NCBI RefSeq assembly: GCF_001696455.1
Contig: NZ_MAUJ01000008.1
Span: 126,501-190,500, forward strand
Source of the DNA: Pseudoalteromonas luteoviolacea
GTDB lineage: Bacteria; Pseudomonadota; Gammaproteobacteria; Enterobacterales; Alteromonadaceae
Reading direction: 5' to 3'
DNA: 64,000 bases
Position 1 is the stretch's first letter. Each line of letters starts with the position of its first letter. The notes below the pieces were generated by a model that was not told where the DNA came from, did not search any database, and saw only the letters and a program-made list of their open reading frames with translations. Of the stretch, positions 34,168-44,425 are shown in pieces. A program made the position numbers and the translations under genes.

Positions 34168-36168
34168 CATGGCACGAAGATTTGCGACTCTGGCTTGACC
34201 TTTTTCCATTCGCTCTGATTGCGAGACCACCGCTTTTTTCCCTTCAAATTCGAGGTCGTCTTGAGGTAGCTCTTGCACAAAGCGACTTAACTCAGGCGTG
34301 ATCTGCTCACCGAATTGACGACGACTTTTCGCATAGGTCAGCGTCAGCGTCTGCTGGGCACGGGTGATCCCCACATAAGCAAGGCGACGCTCTTCCTCAA
34401 CATTGTCTTCATCAATACTGGTTTGATGGGGCAACAGCCCCTCCTCCATACCCACCATAAACACATGTGGATATTCCAAACCTTTGGAGGCGTGCAACGT
34501 CAGTAACTGGACCGCATCGCTTTCGTCTTCTTCCTCGTTACGCTCCATCATGTCCCTCAGCGTTAGCTTTGTCACCACCTCGGGTAATGTCATAGGCGGA
34601 TTATCAGCATCTCCTGTCAACATATCACTGATCCAACGATACAATTCAGAAACGTTCTTCATCCTCATTTCCGCAGCCTTTGCACTGGTGGAAGACTCAT
34701 AGAGATACGTTTCGTAATTGATCTCTCTGATCATATCCTTGACCGCTTCCAATGTATCACCGCGTGTTGCTCTATCACTTAACTCAACTACCCAACGGCC
34801 AAAGCCAGCCAGTGCGTTAAAGCCTTTTCCAGTCAAGCGCTGAGTCAAATCAGGATCAAAGCAAGCTTCAAATAAACTGATGTGTTTATCATTAGCGAGG
34901 CTGCCCAACTTTTCGAGCGTCACGGGGCCGATTTCTCGCCTCGGTGTATTTACAATACGAATGAAAGCATTGTCATCATCTTGATTCACTAGCAAGCGTA
35001 GATAGGCCATGATGTCCTTTATCTCACTGCGAGCAAAAAACGACATGCCGCCGCTGATCTTATATGGAATACGGTTGGCCATCAGCGCTTTTTCAAACAC
35101 ACGGGCTTGGTGATTACCGCGATATAGAATCGCGTAATCTTTATAGCTGGTACGCTTCATAAATTTATGCGAAATAATCTCCGCAACCACACGCTCCGAC
35201 TCATGTTCTTCATCTCGAGTTGCAATGACTCTGAGCGGATCACCATAGCCCAACTCACTGAATAACTTTTTTTCAAATTCATGAGGGTTATTCGCGATGA
35301 GTATATTGGCCGATTTCAAAATTCGGCCTGCACTGCGGTAGTTTTGCTCTAGTTTTATCAACCTGAGGCCCGGAAAGTCTTTACTTAAGAGCACGAGGTT
35401 TTGAGGTTTAGCGCCACGCCAAGAGTAAATGGACTGGTCGTCATCTCCCACAACCGTAAAGCGAGCCCGTTCACCAACAAGTAGCTTTACCAACTGATAT
35501 TGACTGGTGTTGGTATCTTGATACTCATCCACCAACAAATATCGAAATTGATTCTGCCAACGCTCTCGCACTTCAGCAGAGCTGCCCAGTAACAAAGTCG
35601 GGACCATTATCAAGTCATCGAAATCCAATGCATTGTAGGCGCGCAGTTGGGTTTGATAACGTGCATATAGTTGAGCAAAAAGTGCTTTTTGCGGCTCTCT
35701 CGCTTCTCTAATTGCACGCTCTGGCAAAATCAGATCATTCTTCCAGTTGCCAATTTGCATTTTTAGCAGATTAAGCAGATCTTTGTCTCTGTCTAACTCT
35801 TTTTCTGTCAGTTCAGCCAACAGCTGACCCGTGTCCTGATCGTCAAACAGCGAAAACCCAGGTTTATACCCTAACGTTTTCACCTCTTTTTTTATGATGT
35901 TAAGGCCCAAAGTGTGGAACGTTGAGATCCATAATCCCTTTGCATCCTGTTTACCAAGAGTTTGAGAAACACGCTCACGCATTTCTTTTGCCGCTTTGTT
36001 GGTAAATGTGACGGCCGCAATATTACGAGCTTTGTACTCACAGTGTTGGACAAGATAGGCTATCTTGTTTGTGATTACACGCGTTTTACCTGAGCCTGCG
36101 CCTGCTAATACGAGACAAGGGCCGCTAATATATTTAACAGCTTCATCTTGCTTGGGATTAAGTTTCAT
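34156..36168 (-). CDS. rep: ATP-dependent DNA helicase Rep
   Basis: This 670-aa SF1A 3'-5' helicase has Walker A AGAGSGKTR (22-30), motif Ia TFTNKAAKEM, Walker B LLVDEYQDTN, motif III DDQSIYSWRGA and motif VI VGITRAQQTL. Length and the overall pattern fit Rep rather than UvrD. It helps replication forks move through bound proteins. It ends in a 12-nt convergent overlap with the GGDEF gene. Confidence 0.95.
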   Translation of the reverse strand: MKLNPKQDEAVKYISGPCLVLAGAGSGKTRVITNKIAYLVQHCEYKARNIAAVTFTNKAAKEMRERVSQTLGKQDAKGLWISTFHTLGLNIIKKEVKTLGYKPGFSLFDDQDTGQLLAELTEKELDRDKDLLNLLKMQIGNWKNDLILPERAIREAREPQKALFAQLYARYQTQLRAYNALDFDDLIMVPTLLLGSSAEVRERWQNQFRYLLVDEYQDTNTSQYQLVKLLVGERARFTVVGDDDQSIYSWRGAKPQNLVLLSKDFPGLRLIKLEQNYRSAGRILKSANILIANNPHEFEKKLFSELGYGDPLRVIATRDEEHESERVVAEIISHKFMKRTSYKDYAILYRGNHQARVFEKALMANRIPYKISGGMSFFARSEIKDIMAYLRLLVNQDDDNAFIRIVNTPRREIGPVTLEKLGSLANDKHISLFEACFDPDLTQRLTGKGFNALAGFGRWVVELSDRATRGDTLEAVKDMIREINYETYLYESSTSAKAAEMRMKNVSELYRWISDMLTGDADNPPMTLPEVVTKLTLRDMMERNEEEDESDAVQLLTLHASKGLEYPHVFMVGMEEGLLPHQTSIDEDNVEEERRLAYVGITRAQQTLTLTYAKSRRQFGEQITPELSRFVQELPQDDLEFEGKKAVVSQSERMEKGQARVANLRAMLKR

Positions 36169-36360
36169 AAAAGGTGTGTACTTTGCCTACTAAGCCGCTT
36201 AGTTTATCGTATAAAGCGATTAATACCAATTGCGATAATGGGTACTTTTACTTTCACATCAACAGGGGGCAATTGCCGCCCATTGTTCTATGAAAAGGCG
36301 TTTAATGGTTAATGACTTTACGGTAAGATACAGATTATCAACTAGCTACGAGGCCAACTC

Positions 36361-36627
36361 ATGATAAACCCTGCAAAAATCGAAGAGATTGCAAAACAGA
36401 TCTCAAGCAATATGCCACAAGGTGTACGCAATTTAGCAGAAACGTTCGAAACCAGAACCAAGCAAGCCATTCAAGCAAAGCTCACTGAAATGGATTTTGT
36501 AAGTCGCGAGGAGTTTGACATTCAAAGCAAGGTATTGATCAGAACACGAGAAAAGATGACAGAGCTTGAAGCAAAAGTCGCCGAGCTGGAAGCAAAATTA
36601 GCACAGCAAAACGACTCTGACGCGTAA
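36361..36627 (+). CDS. ubiK: ubiquinone biosynthesis accessory factor UbiK
   Basis: This 88-aa BMFP (YqiC-like) protein has a helical N-terminus (MINPAKIEEIAKQISSNMP) and a C-terminal coiled coil (about 58-82, ELEAKVAELEAKLAQQ). UbiK helps UbiJ in the soluble complex that makes ubiquinone. It is a single gene with its own promoter region. Confidence 0.93.
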   Translation: MINPAKIEEIAKQISSNMPQGVRNLAETFETRTKQAIQAKLTEMDFVSREEFDIQSKVLIRTREKMTELEAKVAELEAKLAQQNDSDA

Positions 36628-36669
36628 CCCAAACATCGCTGCAAAAATCACCTTGCAATGAGCAAGCGT

Positions 36670-37350
36670 CTATTCAACACCCTGTTGACTACGAGTCAGT
36701 AAAGACAGCATGGCTTGCTCATACTTCGATGATAACACCGCTTCGGAACCCACGGCTTGAATTAGTTCCTGTAATAAACCATCCGCGAGTCCATATACCC
36801 AACCATGAACTTGCAGCGCTTGGCCTCTGTCCCATGCATCTTGGACGATTGCAGTTCTGCACACATTGCGAACCTGTTCAATCACATTTAACTCGCACAG
36901 CACATCACTGCGTTGTGACTCCACAACTTCACGCAAGACCGCTTGATGTTTTTCTTTGATATCAACCACGTGCCTAAGCCAGTTATCGATTAAACCAAAC
37001 TTAGCGCCATCCAGAGCCGCTTTAACACCACCACAGCCGTAATGTCCCACAACCATAATATGCTTTACTTTTAGTACCTCGACAGCGTACTGCATGACAG
37101 ACAAGCAGTTATGATCAGTATGCACAACAACATTAGCCACATTGCGATGCACAAACAATTCGCCAGGAAGTAAGTCCACAATTTCATTGGCGGGCACTCT
37201 CGAGTCTGAACAACCAATCCATAAATAATCTGGATTTTGCTGCATAGACAAGGTTTTAAAAAACTCTGGGTCACGGGCTTGGGTGCGCTGCGCCCATTGC
37301 CGATTGTTGTTTAACAGGTGTTCTAAATGGCTTTTTTCCTGTTGGCACAT
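36670..37350 (-). CDS. can: beta-class carbonic anhydrase
   Basis: This 226-aa zinc enzyme interconverts CO2 and bicarbonate. The zinc ligands are Cys47, His103 and Cys106 (GCSDSRVP and GHYGCGG), and Asp49 is the catalytic partner. It follows the methyltransferase gene by 19 nt and may be in one transcript with it. Confidence 0.96.
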   Translation of the reverse strand: MCQQEKSHLEHLLNNNRQWAQRTQARDPEFFKTLSMQQNPDYLWIGCSDSRVPANEIVDLLPGELFVHRNVANVVVHTDHNCLSVMQYAVEVLKVKHIMVVGHYGCGGVKAALDGAKFGLIDNWLRHVVDIKEKHQAVLREVVESQRSDVLCELNVIEQVRNVCRTAIVQDAWDRGQALQVHGWVYGLADGLLQELIQAVGSEAVLSSKYEQAMLSLLTRSQQGVE

Positions 37351-37369
37351 TGCTCTCTCCCATAATGTG

Positions 37370-38551
37370 TTAGCGCTTTACCGCTTGGATCAATAAGTTC
37401 CTTGGTGTTAGAGATTTTTCACAAAACTGCTTCAAAGTCACATCATACCCAGCAGCCTGCAAATATAAAACCCTGTCTAACACTAACCATAATTCAATTG
37501 CTCGTCTAAATGCATGCCTGACAAATTCTATACGCTCTGTGATTTGCTGTCTCTGTCTCGCGACTTCTAAATACGCACCATAGTCGATATCCTCAGGCAG
37601 AGAAATACCCTTTTGATTCGCCGCCCAGTGGCAGAATTCATCGAACTCTCCGGAAAATATCGCCTTATTGACAGAAGGCACGCTGACATATTTATCGCTG
37701 TGAGTGATCTCACGACGCAAGGCATCAAACGCCAGACGCCAAAGCACTTCTTTTTTACGAACCTTTCCTACTCGTGTTGGTGCCGTGACCGTTTCTTGCA
37801 GTGCCAGTTTCATATCATTGTGAGTGAGCTTCAACAAACTCTGTTTAGCCGCATCGCTCATTGGCTCATACTGCGCAGGCGTGAATAGATGATAGCAACA
37901 AGGGGACAGACTAATTTTTTCACACCCTGCTTTAGATGCTTCACTCATAAAGTTTTGGTGCAATTTGCCACATGCATGCAAAGCAACAGCATGTTGTTGT
38001 GGTCTAAAATACTGTTCAACTGGATCTTGCAAGATGTCTGCACAGTGAAATGTCATCGACAAGTGTTGTTGCTGAGCACTTTCAGCACCCTGTGCACATA
38101 AATGCGCTTGCAGCTCAACACTGTCTACGTGAGGAACACCGGTGAACGCCATAATGCGACCTAAGTGACCTTTGCCCGCACACCACTCCAATACTGGCAA
38201 GCTGTGTTCATTTAAAGCGCCGACAAAATCTTGCAACTGATTAACCTTGCGACCTTTAATTCCATTACTCAACCAAAATGGCAGCGTAGGCCTTTGCGGT
38301 TTAAGCGTATCTACTTCAATCAGTTTCGCTATTTCATTCAATTGCGGGATATAGTTTGCAAGTGCCCGCTGCAAAGCACTTTGATCCATATCTAATGCAT
38401 TCAAGTTTACGTCGCTCAATTGAGTCAAGTAATCATCTAACTCTGGCCATGGTGTGCAAAGGTGGTCAAATGCCAATAGCTGCCAATATTGACGCGTTTC
38501 ATAAAGTAGTTGGTCAAGAGCCTTAAAGTGCGAAACAAAATTAGAAGTCAT
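37370..38551 (-). CDS. SAM-dependent methyltransferase-like protein
   Basis: This 393-aa protein has a helical N-terminal part of about 110 residues. A Rossmann methyltransferase domain follows, with motif I LEWCAGKGHLGR and later HACGKLHQNFM. A SPCCYHLF motif is conserved in this family, which is shared with eukaryotic methyltransferase-like proteins. The substrate is unknown. It lies upstream of can in the same direction. Confidence 0.78.
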   Translation of the reverse strand: MTSNFVSHFKALDQLLYETRQYWQLLAFDHLCTPWPELDDYLTQLSDVNLNALDMDQSALQRALANYIPQLNEIAKLIEVDTLKPQRPTLPFWLSNGIKGRKVNQLQDFVGALNEHSLPVLEWCAGKGHLGRIMAFTGVPHVDSVELQAHLCAQGAESAQQQHLSMTFHCADILQDPVEQYFRPQQHAVALHACGKLHQNFMSEASKAGCEKISLSPCCYHLFTPAQYEPMSDAAKQSLLKLTHNDMKLALQETVTAPTRVGKVRKKEVLWRLAFDALRREITHSDKYVSVPSVNKAIFSGEFDEFCHWAANQKGISLPEDIDYGAYLEVARQRQQITERIEFVRHAFRRAIELWLVLDRVLYLQAAGYDVTLKQFCEKSLTPRNLLIQAVKR

Positions 38552-38647
38552 AAGTTTGAAGTGTTACTACATTTAGCCATGCATTGTAATCTATCCCTCG
38601 AGTCTTGGAAAACCTCGTATCCTGCCTCTTCGGCTATCGCCTTACTT

Positions 38648-39700
38648 CTAATTGATCATAAAGTGTTTTTTTTTGAACAAGACAAGATGAATATACATTG
38701 GAATACAGAGCAAGCTCAGGACCACAGCCAAAGTAAGCATCCAAGACCAACTCAACTCTCCTTCACTGTCATCAGCATAGAGAAACATGCCCTTGTGCTC
38801 GTGAAAGCCCACAACATCCAAATGATAAAGCTGTGCAATCCACTGCCAACGCGCCACAGACATATTACCAAGCGGGATCCCGGGCGCCTTAATAAAAGGC
38901 AAGAGCTTATCAGCCTCACTGGCTAACTCTTCAAAGCTTTTGTCTTTTGCATAGTATTTTGTCACTTGCAACGCTTCATCGAGATTGGCCAGTGCATAGC
39001 GCCATCCTCTTAAACTGGCACTGCGAAACTTTGCCACCATTTCAGGGCGATACTTATATACATCTTCTGAGGTAAATAAAATATCCGCATATACATTAAT
39101 TCCGTAGTGCTTTGGACAGATCTGCCGTGTTGCAACCCCTTGTTGAGACATTTTGTAAGGCTCGTTAGAAATATAGACCTGAAGGGCATCAAATTTGCCT
39201 GCTTTAAAATCCGCCAACGGTTCCAACCCCGAATAGATAGGCAGTTTTTCAATATCAATGCCTGCGCGCTCCAACATCAATACCAGCTCAGCGCCTTCGC
39301 TGCGCCCCAAATGACTAATCCGTTTATTTTGAAAGTCTTTAGGCAGATAAATGTCACTGTCGGCACGTACCATCCAACAATAAGGAGAAGATTGAAATAT
39401 GGAGGCTAAAGCCACGAGTGGTTTGCCCAACAAGCGCTGCTCTAATATTCCTGAGTGGGTCACACCAAACTGTGCTTGCCCAGAGAGCACTTTAAACTGC
39501 TCATCAGGATTGTGTTTTTGCGCTGGTACAATATTAACGTCTAACCCTGCTTCGCGATAAAACCCTTTCTGCTTTGCCAGATAATACCCTGCGAATTGAA
39601 ACTGATGTACCCATTTCAACTGCAAGGTAACCGGTTCAAGCGCAAACACATTTGAACTGAAAAATACGAGCATAACAAATGGAAGGAAGCGGTGTTTCAT
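38648..39700 (-). CDS. NMT1/THI5-like periplasmic binding domain with C-terminal membrane anchor
   Basis: This 350-aa protein has a signal peptide (about 1-20). An NMT1-type binding domain (about 22-300) follows: LQLKWVHQFQFAGYYLAKQKGFY, then FGVTHSGILEQRLLGKPLV. One transmembrane helix (about 318-340) and a 10-residue tail come last. NMT1 domains bind HMP-like or other small ligands for ABC transporters. In many relatives the same domain plus helix is the sensor part of a kinase or diguanylate cyclase. Here the protein stops right after the helix and no ABC genes are near. Confidence 0.8.
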   Translation of the reverse strand: MKHRFLPFVMLVFFSSNVFALEPVTLQLKWVHQFQFAGYYLAKQKGFYREAGLDVNIVPAQKHNPDEQFKVLSGQAQFGVTHSGILEQRLLGKPLVALASIFQSSPYCWMVRADSDIYLPKDFQNKRISHLGRSEGAELVLMLERAGIDIEKLPIYSGLEPLADFKAGKFDALQVYISNEPYKMSQQGVATRQICPKHYGINVYADILFTSEDVYKYRPEMVAKFRSASLRGWRYALANLDEALQVTKYYAKDKSFEELASEADKLLPFIKAPGIPLGNMSVARWQWIAQLYHLDVVGFHEHKGMFLYADDSEGELSWSWMLTLAVVLSLLCIPMYIHLVLFKKKHFMIN

Positions 39701-39760
39701 AGGCAGTCCCTTGTATACATAGTCACACTATAGAAGCCGAAACACCGATTGAAAAGTCGC

Positions 39761-41302
39761 TTAACTCACTTTGCGAGTATATTCCTCATTGGACTGTAAA
39801 TATTGAGAAAAACAAGGGTTGTTTGTTTCATCTTGGTAATAATACCCAAGCCGCTCAAGATGCTCTTCGAATTTAGGACATTCTTGCGGACCAAGTTCAA
39901 ACCCTGCCAATACTTGCCCTTTTGCCGCGCCGTGATTGCGGTAGTGAAACAACGTAATATTCCATTCACTGCCTAAAGTTTCAAGAAATCTCAGTAAAGC
40001 ACCTGGATACTCAGGAAATTCAAATCGCAGCAAGCGCTCCTCAAGGGCAACGGGAGGTTTACCTCCAACCATATAGCGAATATGTAGCTTGGCTAATTCG
40101 TTGTCAGATAAATCCGTAAATACATAACCGTTGTCACAGAGGCTATTTTGTAACTCACGTAACTCAGCTTCTCCCTCGCGTAATCCGACCCCAACAAATA
40201 TTTGTGCTTCTCTGCCACCTGCATAACGATAATTAAACTCGGTAATTGAACGGCCACCTAACGTTTGGCAAAACTGTTTAAAGCTACCTTTTTGTTCGTC
40301 TATCGTCACGCCAAATAATGCTTCGCTTTTGGCCCCCAGCGCTGTTCGCTCTGCAATGTAGCGTAATCTATCAAAGTTTAGATTTGCGCCAGACAATACT
40401 GCCGCCAATGACATACCTTGCACAGTATTTGTCTCACACCATCGCTTTAGGCCAGCCAAGGCAACCGCTCCAGATGGCTCGGCGATTGCGCGCGTCTCTA
40501 CAAAGATGTCTTGCACTGCTGCGCAGATCTCATCGGTTGAGACCACCACAACCTCATCACAGTACGTCTGTGCCAAACGAAAGGTCTCTTCACCAATTTT
40601 TTTTACGGCAATACCGTCAGCAAAGCTACCAACTTGGTCCAGCTCTACGGGTCTCCCTTTTTCCATTGCTGCATGTAAGCAAGCACTTTCTGTGGCCTCT
40701 ACACCTATGATTCGAATATCCGGCCGCAAGGATTTAATGTACACCGCCATGCCAGCCAATAGACCGCCACCGCCAACAGGAATGAACACGGCATCCAGCT
40801 TATCAAGTTGCTGCATCATTTCACGCGCAACAGTCCCCTGCCCCACAATGACATCTTTGTCATCAAACGGTGGGACAAATACCCCAGCTTCACGCTCGCA
40901 TAATTCTTTTGCGTGGCTATTTGCCGCATCAAAGTGATGGCCATGCAAAATAACATTCCCACCCAAGTTGCGCACAGCATTCACCTTAATTTCAGGTGTT
41001 GTTACCGGCATCACGATCGTGGCTTTATGACCTAGGTGCGCCGCACTCAAAGCCACGCCTTGCGCATGATTTCCTGCCGAAGCCGTTACAACATGAGAAT
41101 GCGCTGGAAGTTGGCGTAGTTTGTTGAACGCTCCACGTAATTTAAACGAGTATACCGGCTGCTGATCTTCTCGCTTAAGCCAAACTTGGTTTGCTAACTT
41201 TTTAGACAGTCCAGTTAAACTACTTACATCCGTATGTCTTACCAAAGGCGCCATATTCGCTTGGATTATGGCTCTAAAATAGTCTAGCTCCTGTGCCACC
41301 AT
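39761..41302 (-). CDS. ilvA: threonine ammonia-lyase (threonine deaminase), biosynthetic
   Basis: This 513-aa PLP enzyme makes 2-oxobutanoate from threonine, the first step of isoleucine synthesis. PLP binds Lys54 in SFKLRGAFN, and GGGGLLAG is the phosphate loop. Two C-terminal ACT-like regulatory domains (about 330-505) give feedback inhibition by isoleucine. It is the last gene of the ilv operon, 2 nt after ilvD. Confidence 0.96.
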   Translation of the reverse strand: MVAQELDYFRAIIQANMAPLVRHTDVSSLTGLSKKLANQVWLKREDQQPVYSFKLRGAFNKLRQLPAHSHVVTASAGNHAQGVALSAAHLGHKATIVMPVTTPEIKVNAVRNLGGNVILHGHHFDAANSHAKELCEREAGVFVPPFDDKDVIVGQGTVAREMMQQLDKLDAVFIPVGGGGLLAGMAVYIKSLRPDIRIIGVEATESACLHAAMEKGRPVELDQVGSFADGIAVKKIGEETFRLAQTYCDEVVVVSTDEICAAVQDIFVETRAIAEPSGAVALAGLKRWCETNTVQGMSLAAVLSGANLNFDRLRYIAERTALGAKSEALFGVTIDEQKGSFKQFCQTLGGRSITEFNYRYAGGREAQIFVGVGLREGEAELRELQNSLCDNGYVFTDLSDNELAKLHIRYMVGGKPPVALEERLLRFEFPEYPGALLRFLETLGSEWNITLFHYRNHGAAKGQVLAGFELGPQECPKFEEHLERLGYYYQDETNNPCFSQYLQSNEEYTRKVS

Positions 41303-41304
41303 AG

Positions 41305-43161
41305 CTAACTGAGCTCCTCTAATTTTGCGAGATCACGAACAGCACCTTTATCTGCGCTGGTCGCCAGAAGCGCATAGGCTTTCAAAGCTGAGGATACTAC
41401 GCGTTCACGATCAAGCGGTTTAAATGCGTCTTTGCCACGTGCTAACTGCTTTTCTCTACGCAGGTTGAGTTCGGTTTCATCTAACAACACATCAATTGAA
41501 CGAGCATGAATATCGATGGCAACCAAGTCGCCATTTTCAATTAGCGCCAAGGTGCCACCACTAGCAGCCTCTGGCGAAGCATGGCCGATTGACAGGCCCG
41601 ACGTACCACCGGAAAAGCGACCGTCCGTCAATAACGCACAATCTTTGTCTAACCCCATCGATTTTAAATAGCTGGTTGGGTAAAGCATCTCTTGCATACC
41701 CGGTCCACCTTTAGGTCCTTCATAGCGGATGATAACCACATCCCCTTTTTTAACTTGTCCGCCTAAGATCCCTTCTACCGCATCATCTTGCGACTCATAA
41801 ACCACCGCAGGTCCGGTAAATTGCAGCATTTCATCCACAACCCCCGCACTTTTAACGATACAGCCATCAGGCGCGAGGTTGCCTGTCAGTACGGCTAGCC
41901 CGCCATCTTGACGAAAAGCGTGCTCAACACTGCGAATACAGCCGCCTTCACGGTCCAAATCTAATTCATCCCAACGGCACTCCTGACTCATCGCTTGAGT
42001 TGTGCGAATCCCAGCCGGGCCTGCACGATAAAAAGTCTGTGCGCGCTGGTTACTGCTATCAGATGCATCCCATCGATTAATCACCTCACCCAGTGTGCCA
42101 CCAGCCACATGACCAACACTCAAATCAAGTTTATCCGCTTTGGCCAATTCATTTAGAATCGCCATAATGCCACCTGCACGGTGTACATCTTCTATATGGT
42201 ACTGTTGGGTAGCGGGTGCCACCTTACATAAAAATGGTGTTTGACGAGACAATTGATCGATGTCATCCATATCAAAGTCAACACCAGCTTCTTGCGCTGC
42301 TGCAAGAATGTGAAGTACCGTATTTGATGAGCCACCCATAGCGATATCAAGTGTCATGGCGTTAGTAAAAGCGGCCTTATTTGCGATGTTACGTGGTAAC
42401 ACAGCATCGTTATCTTGACGATAATACGCATCACACAATGCCATGATGCGTTTTGCAGCACCATCATAAAGCTGACGACGGTCTTTGTGCGTCGCCAAAG
42501 TCGTACCATTTCCGGGCAGAGCCAAGCCAAGAGATTCTAGCAAGCAGTTCATGGAGTTGGCTGTGAACATGCCTGAACACGAACCACACGTTGGGCACGC
42601 TGAGCGCTCTACTTGATCTGAGTCTTCGTCGCTCACACTGGGATCAGCACCTTTCACCATCGCATCCACTAAATCAAGTTTAAGCTCGATATCAGCTAGG
42701 CGTGTTTTTCCAGCTTCCATGGGACCGCCAGAGACGAAAATAACTGGAATATTGAGACGCAGCGCAGCTAATAGCATCCCTGGTGTGATTTTGTCACAGT
42801 TAGAAATACACACCATGGCATCTGCGCAGTGCGCGTTTACCATGTACTCAACAGAGTCGGCGATGAGATCTCGTGAGGGTAAAGAGTACAACATTCCCCC
42901 ATGGCCCATCGCAATGCCATCATCGATGGCAATGGTGTTAAACTCTCTTGGTACACCACCGGCTTCACTGATGGCTTCTGCCATGAGCTCGCTCAGTTGG
43001 TTAAGGTGAACATGGCCAGGTACAAACTGCGTATATGAATTCACGACCGCAATAATCGGTTTATGAAAGTCCTCATCCGTCATTCCTGTTGCACGCCATA
43101 ATGCACGCGCCCCTGCACGTTGACGACCTTCTGTTGTAGTTTTACTGCGTAACTTAGCCAT
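41305..43161 (-). CDS. ilvD: dihydroxy-acid dehydratase
   Basis: This 618-aa iron-sulfur enzyme dehydrates the dihydroxy acids of isoleucine and valine synthesis. Cluster cysteines are visible in CISNCDKITPGM and CPTCGSCSGMFTANSMNCL. GRFSGGTSGLSIGH is conserved at the C-terminal end. It lies between ilvE and ilvA. Confidence 0.97.
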   Translation of the reverse strand: MAKLRSKTTTEGRQRAGARALWRATGMTDEDFHKPIIAVVNSYTQFVPGHVHLNQLSELMAEAISEAGGVPREFNTIAIDDGIAMGHGGMLYSLPSRDLIADSVEYMVNAHCADAMVCISNCDKITPGMLLAALRLNIPVIFVSGGPMEAGKTRLADIELKLDLVDAMVKGADPSVSDEDSDQVERSACPTCGSCSGMFTANSMNCLLESLGLALPGNGTTLATHKDRRQLYDGAAKRIMALCDAYYRQDNDAVLPRNIANKAAFTNAMTLDIAMGGSSNTVLHILAAAQEAGVDFDMDDIDQLSRQTPFLCKVAPATQQYHIEDVHRAGGIMAILNELAKADKLDLSVGHVAGGTLGEVINRWDASDSSNQRAQTFYRAGPAGIRTTQAMSQECRWDELDLDREGGCIRSVEHAFRQDGGLAVLTGNLAPDGCIVKSAGVVDEMLQFTGPAVVYESQDDAVEGILGGQVKKGDVVIIRYEGPKGGPGMQEMLYPTSYLKSMGLDKDCALLTDGRFSGGTSGLSIGHASPEAASGGTLALIENGDLVAIDIHARSIDVLLDETELNLRREKQLARGKDAFKPLDRERVVSSALKAYALLATSADKGAVRDLAKLEELS

Positions 43162-43237
43162 GTTGACCCCTTAACCTATTTTTAGCCGCTAACCGGCATT
43201 ACCTCATTCCCAAAATATCAATACTTAAATTTGCTGA

Positions 43238-44161
43238 TTATTCGTTTACGAAAGCCAACCAACCTTGTGGGTCGTCAGCCTGACCTTTCACTAAATCAAA
43301 ATAAGCTTTTTGAAGCTCGGTTGTGATTGGTCCTCGTTTGCCCTCGCCAACTTGGATCTGGTCAACGCTGCGCACAGGTACAACCTCAGCTGCCGTGCCT
43401 ACCATGAAAAACTCATCCGCAAGGTATAAGGCCTCTCTGGCTATCGGCTCTTCACGCACTTCGTAACCACGCTCTTTGGCGAGGTGAATAATCGTATCTC
43501 GTGTTAATCCGGGTAAAATACACGCTGTTGTAGGCGGGGTATAAAGCACACCTTTTCTCACAACAAATAGATTTTCTCCAGCGCCCTCACTGAGGTAGCC
43601 ATTGACATCAAGCGCAATCCCTTCAACATAACCATTGCGCTTTGCTTCACCAGAGATAAGTTGCGAGGATAAGTAATTTCCACCTGCTTTTGCCGCAGTT
43701 GGCATCGTATTCGGTGCTAAACGGCTCCAAGAAGAAACACATACATCAACGCCTTGAGCGAGACTTTCGTCACCCAAATATGCGCCCCATTCCATTGCTG
43801 CAACCGTGACATCAGCAAGGTGCGATTTCGGATTTAGGCCAAGCCCGACATGACCTAAAAATGCAAACGGACGTAGGTAAGCATTTGTGAAACCATTTTC
43901 TTTTACCGCTTGCTTACACGCAGCCATGATCTCTTCCTTCGTGTAGGGAATCTCCATACGGTAAATTTTTGCAGAATCAAATAGTCGTTGAATGTGATCA
44001 TCCAACCTAAAAATAGCGGGTCCATTTGGCGTGTCATAGGCACGGATCCCTTCAAAGACCGAGCTACCATAATGCAATGCATGACTGAGTACATGCGTTG
44101 TTGCTTGCTGGTAAGGGATCATTTCACCGTTGTGCCAAATAAATTCTGAAGTTTGTGTCAT
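43238..44161 (-). CDS. ilvE: branched-chain amino acid aminotransferase
   Basis: This 307-aa fold-type IV PLP aminotransferase performs the last step to isoleucine, valine and leucine. The PLP lysine is in AAKAGGNYLSS (about 158). GYLSEGAGENLF and the TAAEVVPV segment are conserved. It follows ilvM by 21 nt. Confidence 0.96.
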   Translation of the reverse strand: MTQTSEFIWHNGEMIPYQQATTHVLSHALHYGSSVFEGIRAYDTPNGPAIFRLDDHIQRLFDSAKIYRMEIPYTKEEIMAACKQAVKENGFTNAYLRPFAFLGHVGLGLNPKSHLADVTVAAMEWGAYLGDESLAQGVDVCVSSWSRLAPNTMPTAAKAGGNYLSSQLISGEAKRNGYVEGIALDVNGYLSEGAGENLFVVRKGVLYTPPTTACILPGLTRDTIIHLAKERGYEVREEPIAREALYLADEFFMVGTAAEVVPVRSVDQIQVGEGKRGPITTELQKAYFDLVKGQADDPQGWLAFVNE

Positions 44162-44182
44162 TATTTTAAAACCTTAATATTG

Positions 44183-44425
44183 TTATATTGCCTGCTGCTG
44201 TAATGTGTGCAAATCAACTGATTGCACATCCACTAGCTTATTTAATTGTGATGTTAATAGATAGATCGGCTTGTCACTGTCCACCGTCATTTTGACGTGA
44301 AACAATTCATCTTGTCCTTCCAGTTGCAATTGCATAAGACGAAATCCTCTATGGCGTGCCACACGTAGAAAACGCTCCACAGCGACGCTCTGATTTTTTA
44401 CAGCCACAGTTAATTGATGTTTCAT
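44183..44425 (-). CDS. ilvM: acetolactate synthase small subunit IlvM
   Basis: This 80-aa ACT-domain protein is the regulatory subunit that pairs with IlvG. The domain pattern runs from HQLTVAVKNQSVAVERFLRV to SQLNKLVDVQSVDL. It overlaps ilvG by 4 nt, so the two subunits are coupled. Confidence 0.93.
   Translation of the reverse strand: MKHQLTVAVKNQSVAVERFLRVARHRGFRLMQLQLEGQDELFHVKMTVDSDKPIYLLTSQLNKLVDVQSVDLHTLQQQAI

Noticed and set aside
38510..38926. 138-aa plus-strand frame
   Set aside because: It is antisense to the ends of the methyltransferase and NMT1 genes and has no conserved features.
40506..40937. 143-aa plus-strand frame inside ilvA
   Set aside because: Antisense shadow of ilvA. 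Composition follows the reversed codons.
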